Origin: Candidatus Mediterraneibacter faecipullorum
GTDB lineage: Bacteria; Bacillota; Clostridia; Lachnospirales; Lachnospiraceae
Assembly (NCBI GenBank): GCA_019119675.1
Contig: DWWO01000134.1
Span: 1 to 60,656, forward strand
DNA: 60,656 nt
Direction of reading: 5' to 3'
The notes under the pieces were generated by a model. The model saw only the letters and a program-made list of their open reading frames with translations. It had not been told where the DNA came from and did no database searches. The position numbers were made by a program, and so were the translations under genes. This document shows, in pieces, positions 8,158-16,493 of this stretch (position 1 is its first letter; each line of letters opens with the position of its first letter).

Positions 8158-8781
8158 TTACCTGCTGCTTAAATAAAATACCGCCAGTTGTGTGCGGTCA
8201 CGCAGGTTCAGTTTGTCGAGTATTGTTGTTAAATAGTTTCTCACAGTCCCCTCGCTTAAATACAGGCTTGCTGCGATCTCCTTATTGCTTAAGCCTTCTG
8301 CGATCAGACGGATCACATCTAGTTCACGTTCACTGATCCCGTATTTTTTATAGTCAGTTGTCTCTTTTTCAGCCCCCATGAGTTCCGGGATCCTGGAGAC
8401 GATTTCCGTGCCGAATACGGTCTGGCCGGAGGCGGCTGCCCGGATGGCAGGAATGATGTTCTGGTAATCCTGCTTGAGCAGATAGCCTGCCGCGCCAAGT
8501 TTTAATGCTTTTATAATATATTCATCGTCGGAAAATGTCGTGAGCAGAAGTATCCTTGCAGTTGGAAATTCCTTCAGGATCTCTTCAGCAGCGTCCAGCC
8601 CGTTTTTCTGTTTCATCCGGATATCCATCAGAAGCACATCCGGTCTGTGCTCGCGGTAGAGAGCAGGAGCTGCGCTGCCGTCTTCTGCTGTGGCTGCCAC
8701 TTCAAAATCGGGTTGATTTTCAAGGATCATTTTCAGTGCACTTACCACAAGGCAGTCATCGTCTATTAATATCAGTTTCAT
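8158..8781 (-). CDS. NarL/LuxR-family response regulator
   Basis: A 207-residue regulator with an N-terminal receiver domain (acid pocket DDD at 7-9, phospho-acceptor Asp53 in LLMDIRM) and a C-terminal LuxR helix-turn-helix (LSNKEIAASLYLSEGTVRNYL). It overlaps the histidine kinase stop by 4 bases, so the two are translationally coupled. The divergent ABC exporter is its most likely target, the common arrangement for LiaR/DesR-like systems. A candidate site is the TGACA-TT-TGTCA dyad at 9956-9967 in the divergent promoter region. Confidence 0.95.
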   Translation of the reverse strand: MKLILIDDDCLVVSALKMILENQPDFEVAATAEDGSAAPALYREHRPDVLLMDIRMKQKNGLDAAEEILKEFPTARILLLTTFSDDEYIIKALKLGAAGYLLKQDYQNIIPAIRAAASGQTVFGTEIVSRIPELMGAEKETTDYKKYGISERELDVIRLIAEGLSNKEIAASLYLSEGTVRNYLTTILDKLNLRDRTQLAVFYLSSR

Positions 8782-9860
8782 AATCTAGTCTCCTTTTTTG
8801 GTATCGTAACAAGGATCCGGAACCCGTTTTCAGCTGAGATATGGATCGTTCCATGAAGTTTGTCCGTCCGTTCCTTCATATTCGCCAGTCCCATGCCGCC
8901 GTTCCTGTTCCCTTTCCTCACTTCAGTGCCGTTATCCTCAATGCAGAGCTGAAACAGCGCAGGATGTTCCCGGACGGTAACAGATGCTTTGCTGGCATTG
9001 CTGTGCCTCATGATATTGGAGAGTGCCTCTTTTGTAATGCTGATAAAGCTGTATTTGACATCCCGGGGGATCACTCTTCCGGCATCGTAGCAATATGTGA
9101 CCGGACAGAAAGTAAAATCATCGATCAGTGACCGGACGGCTTCGTCCAGATTCACAGCATCATCCCGCAGGTCGTGCACGCTGGAGCGGATGTTGTCCAT
9201 GGCTGCGTTCAGTGTTTGGTCGAGAGAATCAAGCGTAGGTGAGAGTGCCTCGTCCCGGTTCACTGTCTTTGCAGCTCCGGCAAGAAGAATGGACCGGGAG
9301 AGCAGGTGGCCTACATTGTCGTGGATCTCCCGTGCGATCCGGTTCCGTTCTTTCAGGGTGGCAGTATAGATTTCATAGTCCTGCTTTTCCATCAATGTGC
9401 GGTTTTTTTCCGTGAGGAGCAGATCACGCTCTGTGCTGTCATCCATTGTCCGTCTCAGTGTATCCTGCAGGCTGTCCCGCTCCCTTGATATCGAAGCAAG
9501 AAGAAAGCATACTGCGAATCCGAACAGATCCAGACAGATAAGAAGAGTTTCCGGCTGTCTGTACACCAGATTCAGGATAAGGTACAGGGCTATGGATATG
9601 GCAGCAGGAATATAGAGTCTCCGGCGGAACAGTCCGTAACATACCGCGGGATCAAAATATCGGATTGCCGGTACGAAAACTGCGGCGGTGAAGAAAACAA
9701 GACAGCCTGCTGTATATGTCCGGTCTTCTTCCAGAAACAAATCTGCACTGCACAGGATCAGCGCACAGAGAAATGCCAGTACATAAGGCAGATCAGGCTG
9801 CACGAAGAACAGGGAAAACATACATAAAAGCATGACTAACCCGCAATTTACTGCATTTTT
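8778..9860 (-). CDS. NarL-type sensor histidine kinase (HisKA_3)
   Basis: About 360 residues. The N-terminal third carries five to six membrane helices with very short loops (LVMLLCMFSLFFV, VLAFLCALILCSADLF and so on), suggesting membrane-embedded sensing. A coiled linker follows, then the HisKA_3 box (ERNRIAREIHDNVGHLLSRSI, His near residue 180) and a HATPase_c domain with DNGTE and NGGMGLANMKER. The start is placed at 9860 (MKNAVNCGLV) because a TATAAT promoter lies at 9915-9910 just upstream; the longer frame from 9983 would begin inside the promoter region. Partner of the overlapping response regulator. The signal is unknown; cell-envelope stress is typical of the subfamily. Confidence 0.88.
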   Translation of the reverse strand, partial: KNAVNCGLVMLLCMFSLFFVQPDLPYVLAFLCALILCSADLFLEEDRTYTAGCLVFFTAAVFVPAIRYFDPAVCYGLFRRRLYIPAAISIALYLILNLVYRQPETLLICLDLFGFAVCFLLASISRERDSLQDTLRRTMDDSTERDLLLTEKNRTLMEKQDYEIYTATLKERNRIAREIHDNVGHLLSRSILLAGAAKTVNRDEALSPTLDSLDQTLNAAMDNIRSSVHDLRDDAVNLDEAVRSLIDDFTFCPVTYCYDAGRVIPRDVKYSFISITKEALSNIMRHSNASKASVTVREHPALFQLCIEDNGTEVRKGNRNGGMGLANMKERTDKLHGTIHISAENGFRILVTIPKKETRL

Positions 9861-9909
9861 CATAGTAATACCGGCCTTTGCCGCTCCTTTCACTGTGCTA
9901 TATGCTTTT

Positions 9910-9937
9910 ATTATAGTCGAAAACACAGGGAAAGCAA
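9910..9937 (-). promoter_or_regulatory. Promoter of the two-component operon
   Basis: On the minus strand a perfect TATAAT (9915-9910) is preceded at 16 bases by TTGCTT (9937-9932). It places the transcription start about 45 bases before the kinase ATG at 9860 and supports that start choice. Confidence 0.55.
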
Positions 9938-9955
9938 AGAAAAAGAATGGAAGAG

Positions 9956-9986
9956 TGACATTTGTCATACCCGTTTGTGACACTGT
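9956..9986. promoter_or_regulatory. Candidate response-regulator sites upstream of ABC exporter
   Basis: A TGACA-TT-TGTCA dyad (9956-9967) is followed by TGTGACACTGT (9976-9986). The same 11-mer occurs again at 8148-8158, just upstream of glgX. Shared motifs at both ends of the two-component operon suggest binding by its regulator; this is pattern-based inference only. A weak promoter (TTGTGA, 18 bases, GATAAG) overlaps the second motif. Confidence 0.35.
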
Positions 9987-10058
9987 GCACTACAGAAAGA
10001 TAAGAGACTGAGGTATCCTGATATCAGTAAGGCAGGAAAGGATAACAGGAGGAATGAT

Positions 10059-10988
10059 ATGATCAGGATAGAAAATCTTGTAAAACGGTATGGCGATGTA
10101 GTCGCACTGGATCATTTTAATCTGGATGTAAAAGAAGGAGAGATCTTTGGACTTCTCGGCCCCAATGGTTCCGGAAAGACGACGGCGATCAACTGTATGC
10201 TTGCACTTTTAAAGTATGACAGAGGCAGCATACGGATCATGGGGCAGGAGATGGCGCCGGACAATTATAATGTTAAGCGGCAGATCGGGATCGTCATGCA
10301 GGATGTGGCGGTTTTTGAAGAGCTTAATGTCTATGAGAATATTGATTATTTCTGCAGCCTTTACATAAAGGATAAGAACAGGAGAAAAGAACTGGTGGAG
10401 GAGGCGATCCGGTTTGTCGGACTTGAGGACTACAGAAAGACATATCCGAAGAAACTCTCGGGCGGTCTGCTCCGGCGTCTTAATATCGCCTGCGGGATCG
10501 CCCATAAGCCCAGGCTGATCATACTGGATGAACCTACTGTTGCAGTAGATCCCCAGAGCAGGAATAAAATACTGGAGGGGATCCGTGAACTGAACCGGCA
10601 GGGCTCGACCATCATATACACCTCGCATTATATGGAAGAGGTAGAGCAGATCTGCACAAGGATCACGATTATGGATCACGGCAGGAGCATCGCCGTGGGA
10701 ACAAAGGAAGAGTTAAAGAGTATGATCAAAACCGGAGAGACTGTGACGATTGAAGCGGTCATCCTGGATGCAGATGATCTGGCAGATATCAGGAGCCTTC
10801 CCCATGTATTTGATGTGAAATACGAAGAACAGCGGCTTGTGGTAAGATGCACAGGTGCAAAGCATAATCTGATCCACATCTTAAGCTGTCTTCAGGAGAA
10901 GGATATCCCCTTCGGCAGAGTATTCTCGGAGCTGCCGACACTCAACGACGTGTTCCTTGAGATCACAGGAAAGCAGTTACGGGATTAG
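10059..10988 (+). CDS. ABC transporter ATP-binding protein (ABC-2 exporter)
   Basis: A 309-residue ATPase with Walker A GPNGSGKT (34-41), Q-loop (IVMQDVAVFEEL), signature LSGGLLRRL (Leu replaces the usual Gln), Walker B LIILDEP and an H-loop (YTSHYMEEVEQI). A ~90-residue C-terminal extension is typical of the CcmA/NatA drug-exporter group. AGGAGG precedes the ATG by 6 bases. It is followed at short distance by two ABC-2 permeases, forming a three-gene exporter divergent from a LuxR-type two-component system, an arrangement common for exporters of antimicrobial peptides or lipids. Confidence 0.93.
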   Translation: MIRIENLVKRYGDVVALDHFNLDVKEGEIFGLLGPNGSGKTTAINCMLALLKYDRGSIRIMGQEMAPDNYNVKRQIGIVMQDVAVFEELNVYENIDYFCSLYIKDKNRRKELVEEAIRFVGLEDYRKTYPKKLSGGLLRRLNIACGIAHKPRLIILDEPTVAVDPQSRNKILEGIRELNRQGSTIIYTSHYMEEVEQICTRITIMDHGRSIAVGTKEELKSMIKTGETVTIEAVILDADDLADIRSLPHVFDVKYEEQRLVVRCTGAKHNLIHILSCLQEKDIPFGRVFSELPTLNDVFLEITGKQLRD

Positions 10989-11000
10989 GAGGGGATGGAT

Positions 11001-12128
11001 ATGCGGGAATTGATAAAATACAGTTTTCTTGCAAAGATCAGGGATCTCAGTCTTGTGTTCTGGCCGCTTGTATTTCCTCTTGTCCTGACTACGGCTATGT
11101 ATATTTCCATCGGGCAGATGGAAGAATCGGACTTTGAGACAATTCCGGCGGCAATCGTGACACAGAGTACGGGAGAAGAGGATGTTTTTCAGGAGTATCT
11201 GAAAACTATGGGAGATGACCAAGAAGCTCTGATCAGTGTCCGGCCGATGGTAGAAGAAGAGGCGTTAACTGCATTAGAAAACGGAGATATTGAGGGGATT
11301 TTTTACAGCGGGGAAGAGCCCTCTCTTACAGTCGGCGGAAGCGGACTCGCACAGAGTATCCTCCAGATGATACTGGAGAGTTATACAGAAGGAAAACAGA
11401 CGCTGGAAGATGTATCAGAACTGCATCCGGAGGGGATGGAAGCAGCCATCCGTCAGATGTCGGATTACGGATCAGTGACAGAAGATGTGTCACTCGGCGG
11501 ACGGACGACGAATACGACAGCACAGTTCTTCTACGCATTGATCGGGATGGCGTGCCTGTACGGATGCTTCATCGGTTACCAGTCTGCTATGGATCTGCAG
11601 GCAAACCTGTCGGCTCTGGCGGCGCGGCGGTGTGTGAGTCCTGTGCACAGGATGCAGTGGATCCTTTCAGAGACAGCGGTATCTTTCGGCCTTCATTTTT
11701 TTAATATGATCGTCCTTCTGGCATATATGAAATACATTTTACGGCTGCAGTTCGAAAGTTCTTACGCACAAATGCTCCCGGTCGTGATCATCGGCAGCAT
11801 GATCGGCGTGACAATGGGAATGTTTATCACAAGTATCGGGAAAATGGGAGAGGGCGTGAAGATAGGTATTATGATCAGCGTCTCAATGGTGATGAGTTTC
11901 CTGGCGGGACTGATGAATGCGGACATCAAAAATATGATCGACAGGAATGTCCCTTTTTTAAACCGGATCAATCCGGCGGCGCTCATATCGGATGCACTGT
12001 ACTGTCTCAATGTCTATGACGCACCGGCGAGGTATATGCAGGACATCTTAATTCTTTTAGTGATGTGCGTGCTTCTGCTTGCCGGAACATTTCTGATCGT
12101 AAGGAGGGAACGCTATGGCAGTATTTAA
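11001..12128 (+). CDS. ABC-2 type permease, first subunit
   Basis: About 375 residues. One N-terminal membrane helix (FWPLVFPLVLTTAMYISIG), an extracytoplasmic domain of roughly 130 residues (about 45-175), then five further helices, the YhgE/ABC2_membrane_3 layout. The start at 11001 (MRELIKYSFL) is preferred over ATG 10995, because AGGAGGGG touches the earlier ATG but lies 6 bases from 11001. It follows the ATPase by 12 bases and overlaps the second permease by 14 bases. Probably the membrane half of a heterodimeric exporter. Confidence 0.9.
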   Translation: MRELIKYSFLAKIRDLSLVFWPLVFPLVLTTAMYISIGQMEESDFETIPAAIVTQSTGEEDVFQEYLKTMGDDQEALISVRPMVEEEALTALENGDIEGIFYSGEEPSLTVGGSGLAQSILQMILESYTEGKQTLEDVSELHPEGMEAAIRQMSDYGSVTEDVSLGGRTTNTTAQFFYALIGMACLYGCFIGYQSAMDLQANLSALAARRCVSPVHRMQWILSETAVSFGLHFFNMIVLLAYMKYILRLQFESSYAQMLPVVIIGSMIGVTMGMFITSIGKMGEGVKIGIMISVSMVMSFLAGLMNADIKNMIDRNVPFLNRINPAALISDALYCLNVYDAPARYMQDILILLVMCVLLLAGTFLIVRRERYGSI

Positions 12129-13263
12129 AGCATATATGAGGATTGCAAAGAAGAATATGTGGATGATACTGATGTATCTTGGGATCTTTCTCGGGATCAC
12201 GGTCATGTTCCAGCACTTTACGGGAAATGAGACTACGCAGTATACGGCGCAGAGTATTCCGGTTGGGATTATTGATGAAGATCAGGGGGAAGCGTCAAAA
12301 AGCCTCATCCGATATATCGACAGAACCAACGAGATCATATATCTTGAGGATGACAGGGAGACACTGCAGGAGAATCTGTTCTACCGGAATGTGGAATATA
12401 TCGTGAGGATCCCCCGGAACTTTATGGAACAGTGCATTCTTGGGGATGATAAACTGGAAGTGACAACAGTGCCGGGAACATATTCCGGTTCCTATGTGGA
12501 GCAGCAGATCAGCAATTTTATTAATTTTGCCAGGTGTTACGGAGCGGCGGGATTCACAGAACACGAGCTCAGCGAGGCGATGGCTGCGAGGGAGACGGCA
12601 CAAGTGCAGATGCTTGACGTGAACGGAAACGGCGGCTCGTATCCTGCCTATGCATTCTATTACCGGTATCTGCCCTACCTGTTCCTGTGCGTCCTCTGCT
12701 ATGTGATGGGATACATTTTAATGGGATTCCGCAGGGGAAGCCTGCCGGACCGGATGTCAGCGTCGGCAGTACCTGCCCGCAGACAGAGTATGGAGGGACT
12801 TCTGGCAGCAGGAGTTATCGCGGCTGTCCTCTGGGGATTCTGCAGCCTGATCAGTATCGCCTTTTATAATGAAAATTTCCTTGGCAGCGGGAAAGTGACA
12901 TGGTATCTGCTCAACTCCTTTGTTATGCTGTTGTCAGCTCTGGCACTCTCGTATCTGGTCGGGAGCCTTGTGAAGACGTCCAACGCACTGAGCGGTATTG
13001 TAAATATCCTGTCACTCGGGATGTGTTTTGCGTGCGGAGTCTTTGTAGAGATGGATCTGCTGAGCAGTGGTGTGAGAAAGGCGGCACAGTTCCTGCCGGT
13101 GTACTGGTATGAGATGGCAAATGAGATATTGATGGATTACGGAGAGATTGTGGGAGATGTAAGAAACCGGCTCATGGGCGCAATCGGGATACAGGTGGTG
13201 TTTGCAGCAGCATTTGTGTGTGTGACACTGGCAGTGGCGAAGAAGAGACAAAGGGGCTCCTAA
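12115..13263 (+). CDS. ABC-2 type permease, second subunit
   Basis: A 382-residue paralogue of the preceding permease with the same topology: one N-terminal helix (MILMYLGIFLGITVMFQHF), a large extracytoplasmic domain to about residue 175, and five C-terminal helices. The ATG overlaps the previous gene by 14 bases and has AAGGAGGG upstream inside it, so translation is coupled. The pair most likely forms a heterodimer with the ATPase at 10059. No recognisable substrate motif. The gene is followed by an AT-rich stretch and then the promoter of the PurF-like gene; no strong terminator is seen. Confidence 0.9.
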   Translation: MAVFKAYMRIAKKNMWMILMYLGIFLGITVMFQHFTGNETTQYTAQSIPVGIIDEDQGEASKSLIRYIDRTNEIIYLEDDRETLQENLFYRNVEYIVRIPRNFMEQCILGDDKLEVTTVPGTYSGSYVEQQISNFINFARCYGAAGFTEHELSEAMAARETAQVQMLDVNGNGGSYPAYAFYYRYLPYLFLCVLCYVMGYILMGFRRGSLPDRMSASAVPARRQSMEGLLAAGVIAAVLWGFCSLISIAFYNENFLGSGKVTWYLLNSFVMLLSALALSYLVGSLVKTSNALSGIVNILSLGMCFACGVFVEMDLLSSGVRKAAQFLPVYWYEMANEILMDYGEIVGDVRNRLMGAIGIQVVFAAAFVCVTLAVAKKRQRGS

Positions 13264-13300
13264 TATTTTTGTCAGACTCCCTAAAAAATTTTTGCAGTGC

Positions 13301-13434
13301 TTGACTTCTGACATCATTTTCCTTTATTCTTAATGAGGTGAATATTGATAAGCTGTAAGCACGGCAGGGCAGCAAAGGCTGTCCTGTCGTTGTTGAGCGT
13401 CATTGTATATGACGCGCGTGGTTTTTTAAGGAGG
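13301..13434 (+). promoter_or_regulatory. Promoter and two-hairpin leader before the PurF-like gene
   Basis: TTGACT at 13301 with TATTCT 18 bases downstream is a plausible promoter. The leader holds a fully paired 12-bp stem with two G-U pairs (13361-13372 with 13379-13390) and a 7-bp stem GCGTCAT/ATGACGC (13397-13415). Six bases later comes TTTTTT (13422-13427), and AAGGAGG follows immediately. The position of a U run directly before the ribosome site suggests attenuation, but the gap between stem and U run weakens that. I could not match it to a purine, ZTP or PRPP riboswitch. Confidence 0.45.
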
Positions 13435-13441
13435 AAATAAA

Positions 13442-14854
13442 ATGGGCGGTTTTTTTGGCGTTGCATCGAAACACGACTGTGTGCTTGAGCTTTTTTATGG
13501 AGTGGATTATCATTCCCATCTCGGAACGAGAAGAGGAGGAATGGCAGTCTACGGTAAGGAAGGCTTTAATCGTGCGATCCACAATATAGAGAATTCTCCG
13601 TTCCGTACGAAATTTGAACGGGATGTGGAGGAACTGAAAGGAAATTTGGGAATCGGCTGTATCTCGGACTATGAACCCCAGCCGTTGCTGCTGCAGTCTC
13701 ATCTCGGAAGTTTTGCTATCACGACAATAGGAAAAATCAATAATCAGGATGAAATTCTGGAAAAAGCATATAAGGACGGGAGATCTCATTTTCTGGAGAT
13801 GAGCGGGGGACAGATCAATGCTACTGAGCTTATCGGCTCCCTGATCTGCCGGAAAGGTTCGATTGAAGAGGGAATCCGGTATGCGCAGGAGATGGTGGAC
13901 GGTTCCTTAAGTCTTCTGATCATGACAAAAGACGGTATCTACGCGGCAAGAGACCTGTACGGAAGAACCCCTGTTGTGATCGGGAAGAAAGAAGATGCCT
14001 ACTGTGTATCATTTGAAAACTTTGCTTATCTGAATCTTGGATATAACCATGACCGGGAACTGGGGCCGGGTGAGATCGCATACATCACGCCGGAGAGTGT
14101 GGAGACTCTTGTTCAGCCCCGTGAGAAGATGCGGATCTGTTCTTTCCTGTGGGTCTACTACGGATATCCGACCTCTTCCTACGAGGGAGTCAATGTAGAG
14201 GAGATGCGATATAACTGCGGAAGTATGCTGGCGAAGAGGGACGGAGATTCCGTTCACCCGGATATTGTGGCGGGCGTGCCGGACTCCGGCGTGGCGCATG
14301 CCATCGGATACTCCAATGAATCCGGTATCCCGTACGCAAGGCCGTTCATCAAATATACGCCTACATGGCCCAGATCATTCATGCCGACGAACCAGAGTCA
14401 GAGAGATCTGATCGCGAGGATGAAGCTGATCCCGGTTCAGGCGCTGATCGAGAACAAACGGCTGCTTCTCATCGATGATTCCATCGTCCGCGGCACGCAG
14501 CTTCGGGAGACGACGGAGTTCCTCTATCGGAGCGGTGCGAAAGAGGTGCATGTGCGTCCGGCGTGTCCGCCGCTTGTATTTGGATGTAAATATCTGAACT
14601 TTTCACGCTCCAAGTCTGAAATGGAGCTGATCACGAGACGGATCATCCGGGAGCAGGAGGGGGATAACTGTCCGGAAGAAGTTCTGGAGGAGTACACGAA
14701 TCCGGATTCATGCAGATATGCGAAGATGATCGAAGAGATCAGACGGATCCAGAACTTTACAACCCTGAGATTCCACAGACTGGACGACCTGCTTGCGTCC
14801 ATCGGTCTGGAACCGTGCAAGGTATGTACTTACTGCTTCAGCGGAAAGAAATAA
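13442..14854 (+). CDS. Amidophosphoribosyltransferase-like protein lacking Cys1
   Basis: A 470-residue homologue of PurF, the first enzyme of purine synthesis (PRPP plus glutamine to phosphoribosylamine). The C-terminal phosphoribosyltransferase domain has the PRPP loop LLLIDDSIVRGTQ (about 341-353), and the N-terminal glutaminase-like domain is recognisable (DYHSHLGTRRGGMAVY). The protein begins MGGFFGVA, whereas PurF needs an exposed N-terminal Cys (CGVFG) as glutaminase nucleophile. No Cys is near the start and no upstream start would supply one. It therefore cannot use glutamine in the standard way; it may use ammonia or have another role. AAGGAGG lies 7 bases before the ATG, so the start is secure. 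C-terminal Cys residues (CKVCTYC) could bind metal. Confidence 0.85.
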   Translation: MGGFFGVASKHDCVLELFYGVDYHSHLGTRRGGMAVYGKEGFNRAIHNIENSPFRTKFERDVEELKGNLGIGCISDYEPQPLLLQSHLGSFAITTIGKINNQDEILEKAYKDGRSHFLEMSGGQINATELIGSLICRKGSIEEGIRYAQEMVDGSLSLLIMTKDGIYAARDLYGRTPVVIGKKEDAYCVSFENFAYLNLGYNHDRELGPGEIAYITPESVETLVQPREKMRICSFLWVYYGYPTSSYEGVNVEEMRYNCGSMLAKRDGDSVHPDIVAGVPDSGVAHAIGYSNESGIPYARPFIKYTPTWPRSFMPTNQSQRDLIARMKLIPVQALIENKRLLLIDDSIVRGTQLRETTEFLYRSGAKEVHVRPACPPLVFGCKYLNFSRSKSEMELITRRIIREQEGDNCPEEVLEEYTNPDSCRYAKMIEEIRRIQNFTTLRFHRLDDLLASIGLEPCKVCTYCFSGKK

Positions 14855-14957
14855 GATCCTGACAGAATGCCCGACAGAACGCGGTCACGGACTGCGGCTG
14901 CCGGGCAGTGCTGTGTATGTAAAAGAAAAATGCAGAAGAAATGCGGAGAATGAAAAT

Positions 14958-16355
14958 ATGAACAGAAAACGAAATCAGAACGCTCTTGGTATTGAGTGGG
15001 GGACGTTCTATAAGACGATTATCGGGCTTGTAGTTCCTATGGCGCTCCAGAATCTGATCAACGTAGGCGTCACGGCGGCGGATGTGATCATGCTCGGGGC
15101 GGTCGGAGAGACGGCTCTTTCGGGAGCATCTCTTGCAGGACAAGTGCAGTATATCATGACCCTGTTCCTCTTCGGCCTTACCTCCGGGGCTACAGTCCTG
15201 ACAGCGCAGTACTGGGGGAAGGGAGACAGGAAGACAATTGAAAAGATACTGGGAATGACGGTAAAGGCGGCGGTTCTTGTTACAGCTGTGTTCACTGCCG
15301 CCGCGCTGGTGATCCCGCAGTATCTGATGATGATATTCACCGCGGATCCTGCCGTGATTGCAGAAGGAGTGAAGTACCTGCGCATTGTTGCATTTACCTA
15401 TATCATGATCGGTGTAACGCAGGCTTATCTTTATGTCATGCGCAGTGTGGAGCGTGTGGTCGTGGCTACGGTTGTTTACCTATGCTCCCTGATCTGCAAT
15501 ATCATCATGAACTCCATCTTTATCTTCGGGCTCTTCGGGCTGCCGGCAATGGGGGTGTCAGGAGCGGCGCTGGGAACTCTGTGCGCGCGTATTCTGGAGG
15601 TGATCCTGACGGCGGGTTACGCAAGGCTCTTTAATAAAGAGATCAAGCTGCGCCCGAAATATATCCTGCATACGGATAAAGATCTGTTCCGTGATTTTAT
15701 GAAATATGCTCTCCCGGTGGTCGCAAATGAGATCATGTGGGGACTGGGGACTGCCGCGAACACAGCGATTCTGGGACATCTGGGAAGTTCGGCAGTTGCA
15801 GCGAACTCGGTGGCGCAGGTGGCGAGACAGCTTGCAACTGTGGTATCTTTCGGCCTTTCCAGCGCGGCGGCGATCTATCTGGGCAAGACGATCGGGGAGA
15901 AGAAGCTGGAGCACGCCCGCGCCTATGCGAAGCGCTTTATCCTGCTCAGCCTGGTCATGGGATTTTTGGGCGGATTGGTCATACTGGCAGCATCAGGGCC
16001 TGCGGCTGCGGCTCTCTCGCTGACAGATACAGCGAAAGGATACCTGCGGATCATGTTCTTTGTCATGTCCTACTTTGTAATAGGACAGGCATTCAACACG
16101 ACGATGGTAGTCGGGATCTTCCGTTCCGGCGGGGATACCCGTTTCGGGCTGATCCTTGATGTGAGCACCATGTGGGGATGTTCGATCCTGCTCGGATTTA
16201 TAGCTGCATTTGTCCTTGAGCTCAGCGTACCGGTCGTATATGTGATCCTGATGAGCGACGAGATCATCAAGATCCCGATCACGCTGTGGAGGTACCGCAG
16301 CTATAAATGGCTGAAAGACGTTACGAGGACGGAAACTCCGGGCAGCATGGCATAA
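14958..16355 (+). CDS. MATE family multidrug/sodium antiporter
   Basis: A 465-residue, 12-helix MATE transporter. Helix-1 and loop (ALQNLINVGVTAADVIMLGAVGETALSG) and the symmetrical second half (IMWGLGTAANTAILGHLG) are clear family signatures. The start at 14958 (MNRKRNQNALG) is chosen because the upstream extension is not membrane-like and overlaps the PurF-like gene in another frame; GGAGA lies about 10 bases upstream. It follows the PurF-like gene by ~100 bases with no terminator between, so they may be cotranscribed. Exports cationic compounds using sodium or proton gradients. Confidence 0.9.
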   Translation: MNRKRNQNALGIEWGTFYKTIIGLVVPMALQNLINVGVTAADVIMLGAVGETALSGASLAGQVQYIMTLFLFGLTSGATVLTAQYWGKGDRKTIEKILGMTVKAAVLVTAVFTAAALVIPQYLMMIFTADPAVIAEGVKYLRIVAFTYIMIGVTQAYLYVMRSVERVVVATVVYLCSLICNIIMNSIFIFGLFGLPAMGVSGAALGTLCARILEVILTAGYARLFNKEIKLRPKYILHTDKDLFRDFMKYALPVVANEIMWGLGTAANTAILGHLGSSAVAANSVAQVARQLATVVSFGLSSAAAIYLGKTIGEKKLEHARAYAKRFILLSLVMGFLGGLVILAASGPAAAALSLTDTAKGYLRIMFFVMSYFVIGQAFNTTMVVGIFRSGGDTRFGLILDVSTMWGCSILLGFIAAFVLELSVPVVYVILMSDEIIKIPITLWRYRSYKWLKDVTRTETPGSMA

Positions 16356-16398
16356 TGCAGCGGCATATTGCGCACTTTTTTATAGTCGTAACTGAGGA

Positions 16399-16460
16399 TT
16401 GACAAAACGGTTGAAAAACGGTATTATTGCATAAAAATAACCGTATTTCAACCGTTTTGT
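16399..16460 (+). promoter_or_regulatory. Promoter embedded in a long palindrome (HTH-Uma2 autoregulation candidate)
   Basis: TTGACA (16399-16404), exactly 17 bases, TATTAT (16422-16427) is a strong promoter. It lies within inverted arms 16402-16422 and 16440-16460, which match at 20 of 21 positions. Each arm holds two ACGGT-type half sites (ACGGTTGAAA and ACGGT). The gene immediately downstream has an N-terminal helix-turn-helix, so repression of its own promoter is likely. Confidence 0.75.
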
Positions 16461-16493
16461 TCTGCGCGTTTATACCGTAGGAAGGAGGAGACC

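Noticed and set aside
13332..13441. Purine, ZTP or PRPP riboswitch before the PurF-like gene
   Set aside because: No match to the conserved loops of these classes; the stems are simple and the U run is detached.
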